Shown here one piece after another: positions 26,094 to 38,057 of a DNA stretch of 64,000 bases. The stretch is from assembly GCA_016806645.1 (NCBI GenBank), contig JACSYO010001999.1, forward strand, positions 2,099,501-2,163,500, read 5' to 3'. Every line of letters begins with the position of its first letter. Positions within the stretch are counted from its first letter, which is position 1. The notes under the pieces were generated by a model, which saw only the letters and a list, made by a program, of their open reading frames with translations, did not search any database and had not been told where the DNA came from. The position numbers and the translations under genes are program-made. Origin of the DNA: Ophiodon elongatus (lineage: Eukaryota; Chordata; Actinopteri; Perciformes; Hexagrammidae).

Positions 26094-26639
26094 AGGGCTA
26101 AGCGCTATGGCCAAAATCTTCAATCCCGATATGGGTTATTTCATATCTCGATAACATATACAGTACATCACGATATTGCATGTTTTCTGGTCATTCAATA
26201 TTTAAATAGTCAATATAACCACAAGCTGAAGCGTCGTTCTGTAAACCCCTATGTGAATTAGATACTTGACAAACAAAAAGCACAGAGAATTTACTCATTT
26301 AATTAAGAACTTTAGTTTGAAATTAACATAATAGTTTCAGGTGGAGTTATAGAGAAAAATTAAGGAATATTTCCAGTTAGAAACAGATTATGTTTACATA
26401 TGTGCCCACAAATAAAGAGTAATGAGGTGAAGACAATAGTTTGATTTAACTTTACTAGGGCATTGCCGTAAGCAGCATTCTTATCAATTCTGATTTTCAG
26501 AGAACTTTGAGTTTGTATGCACTTATTGTTATCATTTCTGATGATGTAATTCTGTATCATGATATCTCAATATGATTTCATAACGATATGATTCCATTGA
26601 AAGACAATAAATTATCATATTGGATTATCGGCCAGCCCT
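26094..26639 (-). mobile_element. MITE-like non-autonomous DNA transposon, copy 2 (inverted)
   Basis: Begins AGGGCTAAGCGCTATGG and ends TTATCGGCCAGCCCT. The interior matches the reverse complement of copy 1, for example TATGATTCCATTGAAAGACA and TTCTTATCAATTCTGATTTT. No transposase is present. Confidence 0.7.
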
Positions 26640-26656
26640 ATGACAGACTCTGTGTT

Positions 26657-26722
26657 TTTGTACTGTTTGTACTGCACCAAACTCCATTTTAATGGAGTTT
26701 GGTGCAGTACAAACAGTACAAA
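26657..26722. repeat. Perfect inverted repeat: 32-bp arms, 2-nt loop
   Basis: Left arm 26657-26688, loop TT, right arm 26691-26722, with no mismatch. The outer half of each arm is a doubled 9-mer (TTTGTACTG twice on the left). It begins 17 bp after the end of MITE copy 2. Confidence 0.95.
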
Positions 26723-27054
26723 CATTTTTTTATTTGTTTAAATAGGCTTTTAAATGTAATATTGCTTGTCAGCAACCAGTCATGTGGTAACTTAGAAGGC
26801 AATTTAGCCTTGCATGCTCTGATTAATTTGGCATGCTTTTGTTTGAATGAAAACTCAACTCCAGACGTATGTGTTTATTTGCATATGTAGTGGGGAAGTG
26901 AGATCCGATCACAAGTGGTCACTCGAGTCGAGACGCATGTGGAGACACATTCTAATGCCAGTTATGAACTGACATACTCAAAACTGTTGTGGAACTTTTT
27001 TCCTATATTTATTCCAGAGTGTGGTCTTTCAATTAGAGAGTAATGCTATCCCTT

Positions 27055-27480
27055 AAAACCCTGTCCTCGCACTCAAATAGCCCCTGCTTGTGCTTGGATT
27101 TCTGCTCAAACTGTATGCTTGCACTGACATATATGTTCGCTTTCCTGTGCTTATAGATTTCCAGCGCTCCAGCTTCAGCCCTTCTCCTCACACTTAGGCT
27201 GCTTCTGTGTGCTCGCGAAAAATCTGCATTTGGATTTCTCCTCTGCTCTTGGATTGTGCAATAACTCTGTCAAAACTCCCCAACCAATGGAATGCCAGGT
27301 GTATTGTTGCCCAATCCCTGCCCGGTTGCGGGTGTGTTCGCTTTGTGAGAAGGGTTGAAGCTGGAGCACAGGAAAACTCTGCAAGCAACAATATATCTGT
27401 GTGCAAGCATACAGTTTGAGCAGAAGCAGAGCAAATCCAAGTTCAAGCAGGGGCTATTGGAACGTGAGGATAGGGTTTTG
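27055..27480. mobile_element. Foldback (palindromic) non-autonomous element
   Basis: The left arm (AAAACCCTGTCCTCGC, AATAGCCCCTGCTTG, CTCAAACTGTATGCTTGCA) is the near reverse complement of the right arm (TGCAAGCATACAGTTTGAG, CAAGCAGGGGCTATT, GTGAGGATAGGGTTTT). The inner parts also pair (CGCTCCAGCTTCAGCCCTTC against GAAGGGTTGAAGCTGGAGCA). There is no transposase. Confidence 0.75.
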
Positions 27481-27486
27481 ACGCAG

Positions 27487-29444
27487 TTGAAGATTTTCAC
27501 GTGTTGATTTCCATATTGCAACACTGCAGCACCAGATGTACCTGTTGTAGGTTATCAGACTGTGCCAAGCACTTACTGTCTGATGTTGTCGTCACTATCA
27601 AAAATCTTTTGGCATCAGAAGCAGTGAAGGAGAAAATCACAAGCAGCCCAAGCTGAGCAGTCACAGTTCTTGTGGTCTCATATCTCCACAGTTACATGTC
27701 CTCTGGTACCTCTTGCAGAGCGGCTAAACATGTGACACCCTAATGCAGAAGCATGTATCGGTAAATGTGCTTAGGAGGGAACGCCTGAAGCATAATTATG
27801 AATCCCACAATAAGTCTTGGCAAGACCCGTCCTACTGCCGGTTATGGCAGAGGCAATTGGTTAAGGTTAAGCATTGACCTTGAGTAGCTAGGGTCAGGAT
27901 AGTCCATTAGTCAGGACATTGGACCTGAACAAAATTGGGTTACTGGGAACTCGGTGACCATGGATGCTTTGTCAATTCTCGCACTTGAATTCTATACAGG
28001 GTGGGTCTTTCCAAGAAAAGCAGTGGGATTCATAACAACACATGTGTGACACAGCCCAGCGTTGATTAATTGTTTGGCTTACTAGCTAAATGTATAACTA
28101 AATGACAATGTTTTAGCAAAATAAAACATTCTGGGTAATGTAGGAAACCAGGTGAGGCAAGTGTGTTCTCTAAAAATTATGAGCTACAACATTTTGAACA
28201 TTGCAGACTGAAATGAGGTGTGCCTGATTCTGAAACCAACCTTTGATGCCTATGGACTTCAAAAAAATATTAAACATTTTTATTGTCTCTTTTCTTTTCT
28301 TTTCTTTTTTGTACATATCAGTATTTTTTTAGGGGAGGGCCGAAGATCCAATTCCACCTTTTGAATGCCAGCTGTGAAAATAATTACGAGGTGAGTACGG
28401 CTCAGTCATTGGAGATGGAGAAGATGGATGAGATATTAAAGATGGATGAGCGATAATTGTGTTGCAGAGCTTGACAAGACTTCCTGGGGTTCCCCATTGT
28501 GTAGTCGCGTACCACCCACTGTGGTTTGAGGCACACTTCACAGCACTGCCATCATTTGCTTGGTACAATGTGGTATAGTTCATGAAGTTATAGAATGCAT
28601 TATTTGTTTTGGATTATATTTAAGAACTGATATGTTGAGATGCGTCTATTTTTTTTCACGATATACAATTTAGCTTTTTATTTGACGTTTACCAATTTTA
28701 ACAATTTTAAATGGATGTGAAGTTATAGATTTGAGCTCATTTTCTGCTTTCACTGAAAGTCATTTGTGCCATTTGCTTTGCACACCCTTGATTTGGCTCT
28801 TTTATGAGTCGACGGCCCACTTGGGAATGTCCTGACAGGCTAGTGAGAAGACGTTTCAGCGACACAGCAATTTCTTAGGAGTCCGTTGAACACATTAGGG
28901 CTTTTGAAGTGTATAGCCTTTCCAGGAAGAGGAATTGCCATGAATATACAGTAGTGAATCTCACCCCATTTTAAACCTCAAGATTTTAAATTACACAGTA
29001 ACTCACAGCTCTCCCAAATAACTCTAATGCATCAGAGGTCAGAGTACATCTTGCTTGTTTTGTCAGTGTCGTAAATCATTTCCAATCCAAAAGTGATGAC
29101 TAACGTCTAGAGGAAATTGTAAAGAGGCTAAAAACATTAATTTGCCGATTTCAATATTTCCAAGCATTCCACATGTCATCATGACGTTTGAAAGCTTAAC
29201 TTTACAGGTATCCATCCTCCTCATTGTATAACACAACCTTTTAATGCTACCTAATTCTACCAAACGTGGCAAAGTATTCCTCTCCGTTTTGATTGTGAGC
29301 CAAAAGTTTGAAACAGCTCCACTGGACTCAGTCCAGACCTTGAAAAGACGAGGGACGAGATCATGCAAACAAACACTATTGTGTAATTCCATTTAATTGG
29401 GTATTGAAAAATGATGCCAACAAAATAGTTTACCCTTTAGACAG

Positions 29445-29446
<2 letters not shown>
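27487..29446. other. Intergenic, nothing recognised
   Basis: No gene or named repeat recognised. The 109-codon minus-strand ORF at 29063-29392 has no recognisable family feature. Confidence 0.45.

Positions 29447-29502
<56 letters not shown>
29447..29502 (+). repeat. (AT)28 microsatellite
   Basis: Uninterrupted alternating AT run of 56 bp. Confidence 0.95.
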
Positions 29503-29504
<2 letters not shown>

Positions 29505-31278
29505 TGCACTGTAGGATTCCCAAAAGGCACCACTCCACTACTGAAATCATCATGACAAGTGGCAGAATATAGCCTAGCCTCAACATGACAAGCCTGCTCT
29601 AAGCACAGAGGGGTTGACAACACACTGGACTGTTGGGATTCAGAGTCCACTTTTTTAACACTGCTGGCAGAGTTTGTGACAGGAAGGTTCCCTTTAAAGC
29701 TATTACTGTTTGAACCACTGGTCGCAGGTCAGAAATTACACCTGGACAAGTCACAGAAGTCCCTCATTACTTAAGGGCAACGACTTAGTGGTAAAAGGCC
29801 GGCATGACAAATGGTAAAACACTTAATGGTAGCTTTAAGTCAATCATTAAAAATGTAGCTGGGCAGGATCAATATTTTGATGATGATGATGACGTGCACA
29901 GGATCTCACACTAGCCTGGGCCTCATTAGCCAAGAGGTCTGTCCACTCTCACAGAGGTCGAGCACAGTGAGAAAAAGGTCAGCTACACTTGATTCCCCTT
30001 AAAAAAAAAGAAAGAAAGGAGGACAAGTGGCTCTACAGCAAACTTTCCAAAGTCCTGAAACCCCTAGTGATGTCGTCAGGGTAAAGTGGGAGTGGTCTTG
30101 CTTGTGAGTAGTATCCAGGGTTTTGGAGCTTGACGCGTAGTCAGGATATCTCAAGACCCAAACTTCGTGACAATAATGCAAAAAATAAAAAAATTGCTGG
30201 AGTAGCCCTTTACAACTCTGCACCACGCTTATTAAACGGGACGAATAGAAAAACTACTGGTAAGTACATTTGTGAAACAGCAAAGACCCTGGACAAGAGG
30301 CCGTAAGAATACAGGAAGCAGACCACATCAGCGGTCTGTGAACACCACACCAAAACTGGTCAAATATATTGGGTGAGGACGACCAGAGAGAGAGATCAAG
30401 GAGGAGATTCAAATCAAAGACCATATTTGAACATAGACACAGGGTACAATCCTCCTCCATATACAACCTACTGTTATTACCGGATCAAGGTTACAGACCT
30501 CTGCCACATGGGCAAACTACATTTGCTGACGACGAAGATGCAGCTGAAAGCCTTGGAAAATGCTTGTTAGTGGACCATTGAGTATTAACTATTGATTTAA
30601 GAAAAAGTAACTGCGCAAATGAATGAATTATAATCATGATGTGCACAAAAGACACAGCTTCAAACCAGATTGTAGACGGAGTTCTATCTGTATAAAGTGC
30701 CTGGTTGGAAGTCCCGTCGGACTACAGTAGATGCATATCACGATCACAATTTTATATTCACATCCAAATGAGATGACGATTGCACCCTCGGCATTGTGCA
30801 TCTCGGCCCTGTCTCCTTTAAGATCGAGGTCTTGCAGGCTTTAAGTAATGAGCTCACACCTTTGCCTCCCATCCATTCAGCTGAAATTACCACTTCAACC
30901 CTTGGACTCTCAGCTCAAATCACTGACATGCCTATTGGTCATGACAGTGGCTTCCATTCGTTCCCCTCGATGACAACAAGTCTCTGTGACTAAAAGCCAC
31001 AATGCCATCTGCGTTCATTCATGACAAGTTGCTCACTCAGCTGGCATTCAGTTCTTCACTGAAGAGCACAGTCTGTCAGATTTTAAGATCAAGCAGGACA
31101 GATGGGTCTCCTCAACATGGCCGTATTAATTTGCTTCCCTTAAAAACACACAACACTCATCTTCTTCACCTCTATCATCAGTGCCTTCCTTTCCACAAAT
31201 ACTAAGGGGTTAAGATTCCATACACTTAGACAGCATGACTACATGATTACTATCTCCACTTGGAGGATCACGCAATCA

Positions 31279-31281
<3 letters not shown>
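29503..31281. other. Intergenic, nothing recognised
   Basis: Only short ORFs without family features. Confidence 0.45.

Positions 31282-31359
<78 letters not shown>
31282..31359 (+). repeat. (GT)39 microsatellite
   Basis: Uninterrupted alternating GT run of 78 bp. Confidence 0.95.
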
Positions 31360-31361
<2 letters not shown>

Positions 31362-34300
31362 CTGTACATGCGCCTTTGAGTGAGTGTGCACCTCTTTGTC
31401 TATCCAAATCTAATCTTGCATTCTGCAGCAGCAAACTGCATAATATTTTGGGTGTCCAGTTATGGCTGCATGCTGAAGGACCTGTCGTGGTTTTGCTAAC
31501 ACTTTCTCAAAACACCTTTTATTGCCTGTTGTACACAGCTTGGTGAATTTAATTTAGTTTTTGGCAAGATTGTAGGACGCGTCTTATACGACCACTTTGA
31601 GCCGATTGCATACATCGTCACTTTTTTGGGGGGTTTTAATGTGTTATTTATATTATTATATAATAAGTGTTTTTTATATGTTCATACATACAAATTTGGA
31701 TATTTATTTATTAATTTGTGTATTCATTTATTCACACACTATTTATATGCCTGGTCAATTTATAATTCTATTTATTTATTTACCCTAATCTATCCGTAGT
31801 GTAACTCACTGCAGCTAAGTAAATAAACTTCATCCATCAAAAGTCAGTGGGTGGGTAAAAGCCTCTAATTGGTGAATGAACATGTCTAGCAGGAAGACCC
31901 CACCCCTACTCTGCCTCTGATTGGCTATACCCTTCCAGGTGTTCCAGGCATCTGCTATACCCTAGCGTTGGCCTAGCTATGATGCTAACCGGAGCTACGA
32001 ACCACACAGGCCCGGAGGAAAGCGACTCAGTAATGGCAGCTCAGGTTTCTGTTCCTGTAATCCAAAGGTAGGGAACCCAGTCTGAAGATACTTGAGAGCC
32101 GAGCACCAACGTTTTTTTTACAATTTCAGTGTGCTATTTCCTCAGTCAATTCCCTTCTTGGAAGTTTTTGAAGCAAGAGATTAACCACGAATTTGCAAAA
32201 ATTGGCTTCAACATTTCTGGGAGTTGAGAAGCTCCACAAACAGCTACAGCTAGCTAGCGCCTACGGGGTTCGCTAGCTAGCCAGCCGGCCTGTCGAGACC
32301 ATTCCATTCTGTGTGAACACACCTTATCACCTGCCTCTTAGAAACCTTCATGGGTGCAGACCTCCACAGCTGTGTTACTCACACTTTATTCCTACTGGAA
32401 AACAGACAAAATTGTTGAAAGACCTTCAATTTTACTTTTTTTTTTACATTATTCTGTCGTGAGCTTCCGCTCACATGCCCAGACCTATTCCCCCTTTGAG
32501 CTTCATTCACTCACATTTATGTCAGTGGCCCAATTGTCGTCAGCTGACTGGTTCTCTCCGACCTTCAACTTTCTCCATTTCCATACAAAAGAAATAAAGA
32601 ACCTCCACTTCCTTCCAAGAACTTCTATTTTTACTTCAGAACTCACTGGTTCCATTCAAACAATGTCTGAAACCACAAATCCTATTCAGGGTCCATCTTT
32701 TTTTTGGGGGGGGGGGGTAGTGAGCTTTGCAGCTAGGTAGTTTTAACTTCTGTGAAACTACAACAACTCAAGATACGCCAATCATGCCTCTCTCCAGCAT
32801 CCCTTTCTAATCATCGGGCCAGGTCACCACACATTCACACACTTCTGCCAAATTGTTAATTAGAGCTGGCATATCGCCAAGGTAATAACCAAGGCGTCAA
32901 TAAATTATTGAATTATTTCCTAGTCGAACATGGGAAGGACCGAGACCAAGCGTTTGCCTTCAAGTCATTTGCCGTGCAGCCAACAGATTATTTATGTTGC
33001 TCAGTTTTTCCCTCCTGTGTTTCCCTGTCTTCTCCTCTCTCTCTCTCTTTCCTTTTCCACAAGGTCAGAGCATTAAAACTCCTGAGGTCAGACAAAGGCC
33101 TTATGTCGAGTGTTGTCTCCCTGACACCAAAGCTCCATGCATTTGACGACCCCTTCTGCTTTCTTGGTTCAAGAATCAATAATTGTAATTATTGAAGCAT
33201 TTCCCGATGCCTTTCATGGGTAATAACTTGAGTATCATTTATGGATTTAAGTTCAGAGATACTCACCACCCCGATTAGCTTCCTTTGGCAGTTGCCTTCA
33301 GGTAGTACCAGTCATTCATGGGGAACCCGGCTCTTTCAGACTCTTAAGATCATCACTAAGATTTTCTCCTCAAGGCTCTGTGAGATCAGCCCTGCTACTC
33401 CCACTGAATACTAATGAATGGAAAAGCAGCTACACTGACAGCAATGTATTCAGCAGCACCAAACGCTCTAGGTACGAGCAGAAGTGTTATTTTCTAGGTT
33501 CTGTAAATATTCACATACTGGTAATTTGCTGTATCGACCAGAAAGATCTACATCTACCTGTCAAGGTCAGCCTTCTCCTGAGTCTGTTTTTCAATCAGGC
33601 CAGGACAGTCGTTTTAGCTCCAGTATGCAGTGTATGCCCAATGCAGTCTTGTGGCTTCTTTCCTCCATCTGCAGCACGACAATGTGGGCTGAAATTTAAC
33701 ATGAACAATTATAATTTAAGCTCCTCGTATGAACATGGAATAAGCTGAGAACTTTTCTCTGTTATTGTGCTTTAGCGGCATTGTTTCTTGTCTACGAGAA
33801 GTTTAATTATGTTTGTTTGCCTAGAGTTCAATTATGTTTCCTTCATTTTGCTGAGAAGGATTTATTGAGCTACATTGTGCGACCTTAATGGAGTCAGCAA
33901 CAGAACTCTTCCCATTGTTTCGCTAACTTCTGTTATATCTCCATTCATTTAAACTAAAACAAGTGAGTGGGATTCTTATATTGCCTTAAAATTGGTAGTA
34001 TGAGTTCCGTTGTATTATTACAACAGTTATATTAGTAGTAGTCATATTATGGTAGTACTCAATGCTCAACCAAAAGATAACATAACCAAAAGGTATTTCT
34101 AATTTCTTGTCACCGACGTATTATTTAAGTTGTGTTGAAGTAAATCTTGGATTCTCAGAAAATTATGGGCCCTACAAACAAATTCAGAGCATTACCAGTC
34201 AGCTTGCTCGAAAACAACATCAACACCACAGAGCAGTAAGAAGACCTGCTGATGAGACACAGTATCGGTGTGTTATCCATTATCCGATTCAATATCCCTG

Positions 34301-36291
34301 ACCAATCTCTAATTTATGTGGAGCGTTCTTGAAATTACAAGGTAATCATGATTGGCATCAAACATGATCCCTCTAAAACTATGAAATGAAGATCTGTCAA
34401 CTTCAATTTGGGTTTTTCAATCTTAAAAAAAAAAAAGGTAATGACTACTTCAGTCAAATGTACCTTGTACAACATGACCTCAGAAGTAAAGATATTAAGA
34501 GTGTAATCAAGACCAAGCATGTATCTGCCCTTTTTGAGTGTGGACAGCAACCACTGACAATTCACTTCAGACCGGTTTTAATAAGGAAGATATATATATA
34601 TATATATAAAATATAGATTCAGTGTAAAAATTGATAGCTTTCTCACGGTCTCAAATATATTTGAGGTATAAAGCTTCTTTTACATCTTAAAAAGAGATGT
34701 CTATGCCTTAACTGCGTTTAGATGACATTAACATTGTTTTTTTTTTCATTTTAAAAGTTAGAGGCTAGTAAACAAAACACAGCATGCATGGTGTCGCTAC
34801 GCCATTGATCACAGGTGAGGTTTTCCTTTCCTGTGAACTTCTCTAATGAAAGTTAAAGGGGTCCTTTTAATTTCCTGCCTTCAAAAGAAATGTGCTGTAG
34901 GCAGGTCAGGGACTATTTATTCACAAAGTCTACTTTAATTTCCACCACGTTCCTTTCCTTTGTGTCCCTCCAGTAACATTGATCGCTTACAGAAGCTGCC
35001 CTGGTATTATGAATACTATTGCAGAGACATAAAGTCGATATGTCACAAAAACGACATCAATGTGCAAACACCAAACGTATACTTTCTCACGACATAACTG
35101 TGAGTTAGGTAAAGTTGGAAAGATATTCACAGATTCGGATTTCCCGGATCAATAACTCGTTAGCAAAACGGTGTAAAAATACAATCAACACCTCTCTGTA
35201 ACCATAGTGATGTAGACAACAAGCTACAACCTTAATTAACCTTCATTTTACCAAAACGGGCCGTTCTCCGAGCTGGATGAATAACATTGGTCTCAATGAG
35301 CGGCCGACTGTGAGACGAGTGCTCAGGGACCGTCTACAAAGTGCAATGCGGAAAACAAAGACTACAAAAATATTCAATAACTTCACTGTTATGAAGTGTA
35401 GCATGACCAAACTTATTAGCTAAATATCTTTGCTGTATTAACTTATTTAAGGATTTAAAATGCAACATGTAATATATCTAATGATCTTACAAGCATAAGG
35501 TCTGCTGTTATGTGATGATTAAGGCACTTTTTACACTCTGTACTGTGCACAGTGCCCTGCAACACATTGACATAATTCAAAAGAATATCTATTATACTCT
35601 CCGGTTATCTTCTCTAAATGTGTTCACAGGCAAGTTACCTATTTGTGATTTTATCCATCTAATAACTAGAATATCAAGCTAATTAGTCAAGTCAGGATAT
35701 CTATATTGATAAAAATTGACATATCCTTCCTCCGATCTGATTGACGATGACTACACTTGCTTCGGGCAAAAGCCTTCAGGGAATTAAGATCAATTCCACT
35801 CTGTAATTGTCTGCTGATTAATGATATGCTCGGCGCACTCAATTAGGTTTAGTCCGAGGTACAGGAACCAATATATGGATTCCCTACTTTCTTTTCCTCT
35901 TTTTTTATGTTGTTGACCCAGAACTGAAATATTGTCATTTTTAAAAATAACTGTCCGAACGGAATCATATCACATTTAAGTTACAGCGCCACACGTGACG
36001 AGAGTAGTTAGTTACAAATCCATCTTTCTTCACATGTCTGTCCTGAATGTGATTAGGAATTTATGCTGTCACACATTTATATCATGATACAGCATAATAT
36101 AAGAGCCACACTTTTCCATTGGGTCACTATGACAACCATTTGTGGTTATGAAGCAGTAAAGCAACACAGACCGTCCTTGTGATCTTCCACTGCCTTTTGT
36201 CTGTGATGCGGCCAAAGTTAATGCCCCTAAATTGTGAAATATGTTCGCCAATATCATTTATACAACCGTTAATCCCAGCCATTGTCTTTCC
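31360..36291. other. Intergenic; probable dispersed repeat near 31860-32330, otherwise nothing recognised
   Basis: The part around ATGCTAACCGGAGCTACGAA and the GCTAGCTAGC-rich stretch has the look of a fish repeat. An AT-rich, TAAT-containing stretch at 35640-35860 (GCTAATTAG, CTGATTAATGATATG) could be non-coding regulatory DNA but shows no direct proof. Confidence 0.3.
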
Positions 36292-36330
36292 GTGTGTGTG
36301 TGTGTGTGTGTGTTTGTGTGTGTGTTTGTG
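36292..36330 (+). repeat. Interrupted (TG)n microsatellite
   Basis: GT run with two TTTG interruptions. Confidence 0.9.
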
Positions 36331-37486
36331 ACAGAGGGACAAAGGAAGGTCACCTGTGTCTGCCTTTGGTGGACATTGATGGCATTTCGCTGATGTTAAC
36401 TTGAAACATCTATACACAAATACAATGTTGACATGGAGACTACCAGACCTGAACACAAACACAACTGGTGTCAAGGACACAGAGTGGTTCGTGCCTCTCA
36501 GCTGTAAACGTAGAGAGTCGTCTGTGGCAAATTGAGACTTTGCAGTTGAGCTCATTTAAAGAAACAGCATGTGAGTTCATTTTTATTTTTTTTACACTTG
36601 TGGCACAATCAATTCAGTGTCCTTATGTTCTCCTGAAAAGCTAGAAAAGAAAGGTAGTATAACAATGGGGCTGCCGGATGAGCTGGCTTCTTATAGCGTT
36701 CCTGTCGGGGCACTCGGTGGTGAAACATGTCGGCAAAATGCATACAGTCCATCTGTTTTTGGCCTCTCGCTCGACAGGTCCCCCGTAAAAAAGCTAATGG
36801 TTTCATTGATTGTTGGGTCTTGTCATTCATCAGCAAATGGTCAATCTCCCACCTCTTTCTAATTATACACTGTTTAAACTTAAATTGCTCATCTTTAAAT
36901 AAATGTCACGTGCAGATAGGCTCCAACAAACGGATTGGCATTATCACTGTGCTCATGCAAAAATGAAAAAATAAAAAACATTACAACCCTGAGGAATTTA
37001 AATTGGTAGTAATTAATTTAAGGTCCAAACTCTGTGTGCATCCTCGGCACTTTGTTGTCCACTCTTGGTATATATTGATATATTCACATATTCCCTGCCG
37101 TATAGATTTCAAATGCTTGCCCCTGCTGGTTGTTTGTCCTCTGGTCTGTGCTCCGGCTGGTCAAGACATCTGCAATTCCCCGCAGGTGCTGCAGAGAGTA
37201 AATACGCCTTAGGTGCTGTGTCGCCATCCTCTGCCTTTTATTAATGAGCCAATCAATTCCTATTTGTATCACCCTTTCAAACTAAAATCCTGGCCTCACA
37301 ACACTTAAGAAATTGGCTGACCCAAGGCTTAGCGCGTGGCGTGGAAACGCTCCGTCGCCGTTTCACTGGCATTAGCCAATTGTTGTTAAATAGGTTGTTA
37401 AATAAAATCTGTCAGGTGATAGCAATGAATAAATCAACCTTTTTTTTCGCTGACGTTTACGCAGTAGTGGAGAGTTGCAGTGGTTT
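36331..37486. other. Intergenic, nothing recognised
   Basis: No coding or repeat family signal recognised. Confidence 0.45.
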
Positions 37487-37745
37487 TATCTACTCTATAT
37501 GGCCAAATGTATGTAGACATACCTCATGCATTTGTGCACCTAACATTTTGGGGCTGGCCCCTTCAAAACGAAAATTAATGGTTTTCAAGAACATGACTGG
37601 CCTGCACAGAGCCCTGACCTCAAACCCATCCAGCCCCTTTGGGAGGAACTGTGGGCAAGGCCTTATTGCCCATTTGACAGTGTCTGACCTTGCTAACGCT
37701 GTTGTGGCTGAATGGGAGCAAAGCCCTACTGTCAGGTTACAAAAT
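37487..37745 (+). pseudogene. Tc1-like transposon remnant (end plus C-terminal transposase fragment)
   Basis: The left part, TATATGGCCAAATGTATGTA, resembles a Tc1-type terminal repeat. From about 37595 the plus strand reads DWPAQSPDLKPIQPLWEELW, then a block like SDLANAVVAEWEQ. This is the C-terminal region of Tc1/mariner DDE transposases, usually of the form DWPAQSPDLNPIE-LWDEL. The rest of the transposase is missing, so it is a dead fragment. Confidence 0.75.
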
Positions 37746-37767
37746 ATTGTGTGTAAGCTATTCCAGG

Positions 37768-37905
37768 TCCCACTTTCTGATAAATCATCCTTTATAAAAG
37801 GGGTTAAAAGTTGTAATGGTGTTATTTATGGTTAATGAATCCTTTATTAATGCGTCATAGATCAGTTACACTGTAGATTTGTTATAAGTCATTAATAAGT
37901 ACAGT
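37768..37905 (+). repeat. AT-rich dispersed repeat (CCACTTTCTGATAAAT type)
   Basis: Contains CACTTTCTGATAAATCATCC and TTACACTGTAGATTTGTTAT, motifs that I recall as recurring in fish genomes. It adjoins the Tc1-like fragment. Confidence 0.4.
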
Positions 37906-37927
37906 ATTTGGGTTGGAGGGTATCTGT

Positions 37928-38057
37928 CTGTCTATCTTTGTCCATACGTTGATATATCTATCTATCCATCCATCCATCCATCCATCCATCCGTCTGTCTG
38001 TCTGTCTGTCTATCTCTGTCCATCCATTGATATATCTATCCATCCATCCATCCATCT
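37928..38057 (+). repeat. Compound tetranucleotide repeat (CATC)n/(TGTC)n/(TATC)n
   Basis: Runs of CATC, TGTC and TATC, partly duplicated around GATATATCTATC. Confidence 0.9.

Larger units (their letters stand above)
25366..26971 (+). mobile_element. Probable interrupted DNA transposon (outer element) with nested insertions
   Basis: The left end has ATTCAGACCTGGCATTGACA, GCGTCTTGGGCGATCAGATC and ACAAGTGG. The right end (26889-26971), read in reverse, has TTCATAACTGGCATTAGAAT, ATGCGTCTC and CCACTTGTGATCGGATCTCA. The two ends therefore look like diverged inverted termini of one family. Between them lie the MITE-like copy at 26094-26639 and the hairpin at 26657-26722. Two independent insertions in opposite orientation are the alternative. 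Confidence 0.5.

Noticed and set aside
26657..26722. MicroRNA precursor
   Set aside because: Perfect pairing, a 2-nt loop and a location beside transposon ends are not typical of a microRNA. Kept only as an inverted repeat.
37341..37835. 164-codon ORF containing the Tc1-like segment, as a possible gene
   Set aside because: Only a fragment of transposase-like sequence, partly in a different frame from the ORF. Annotated as a remnant instead.
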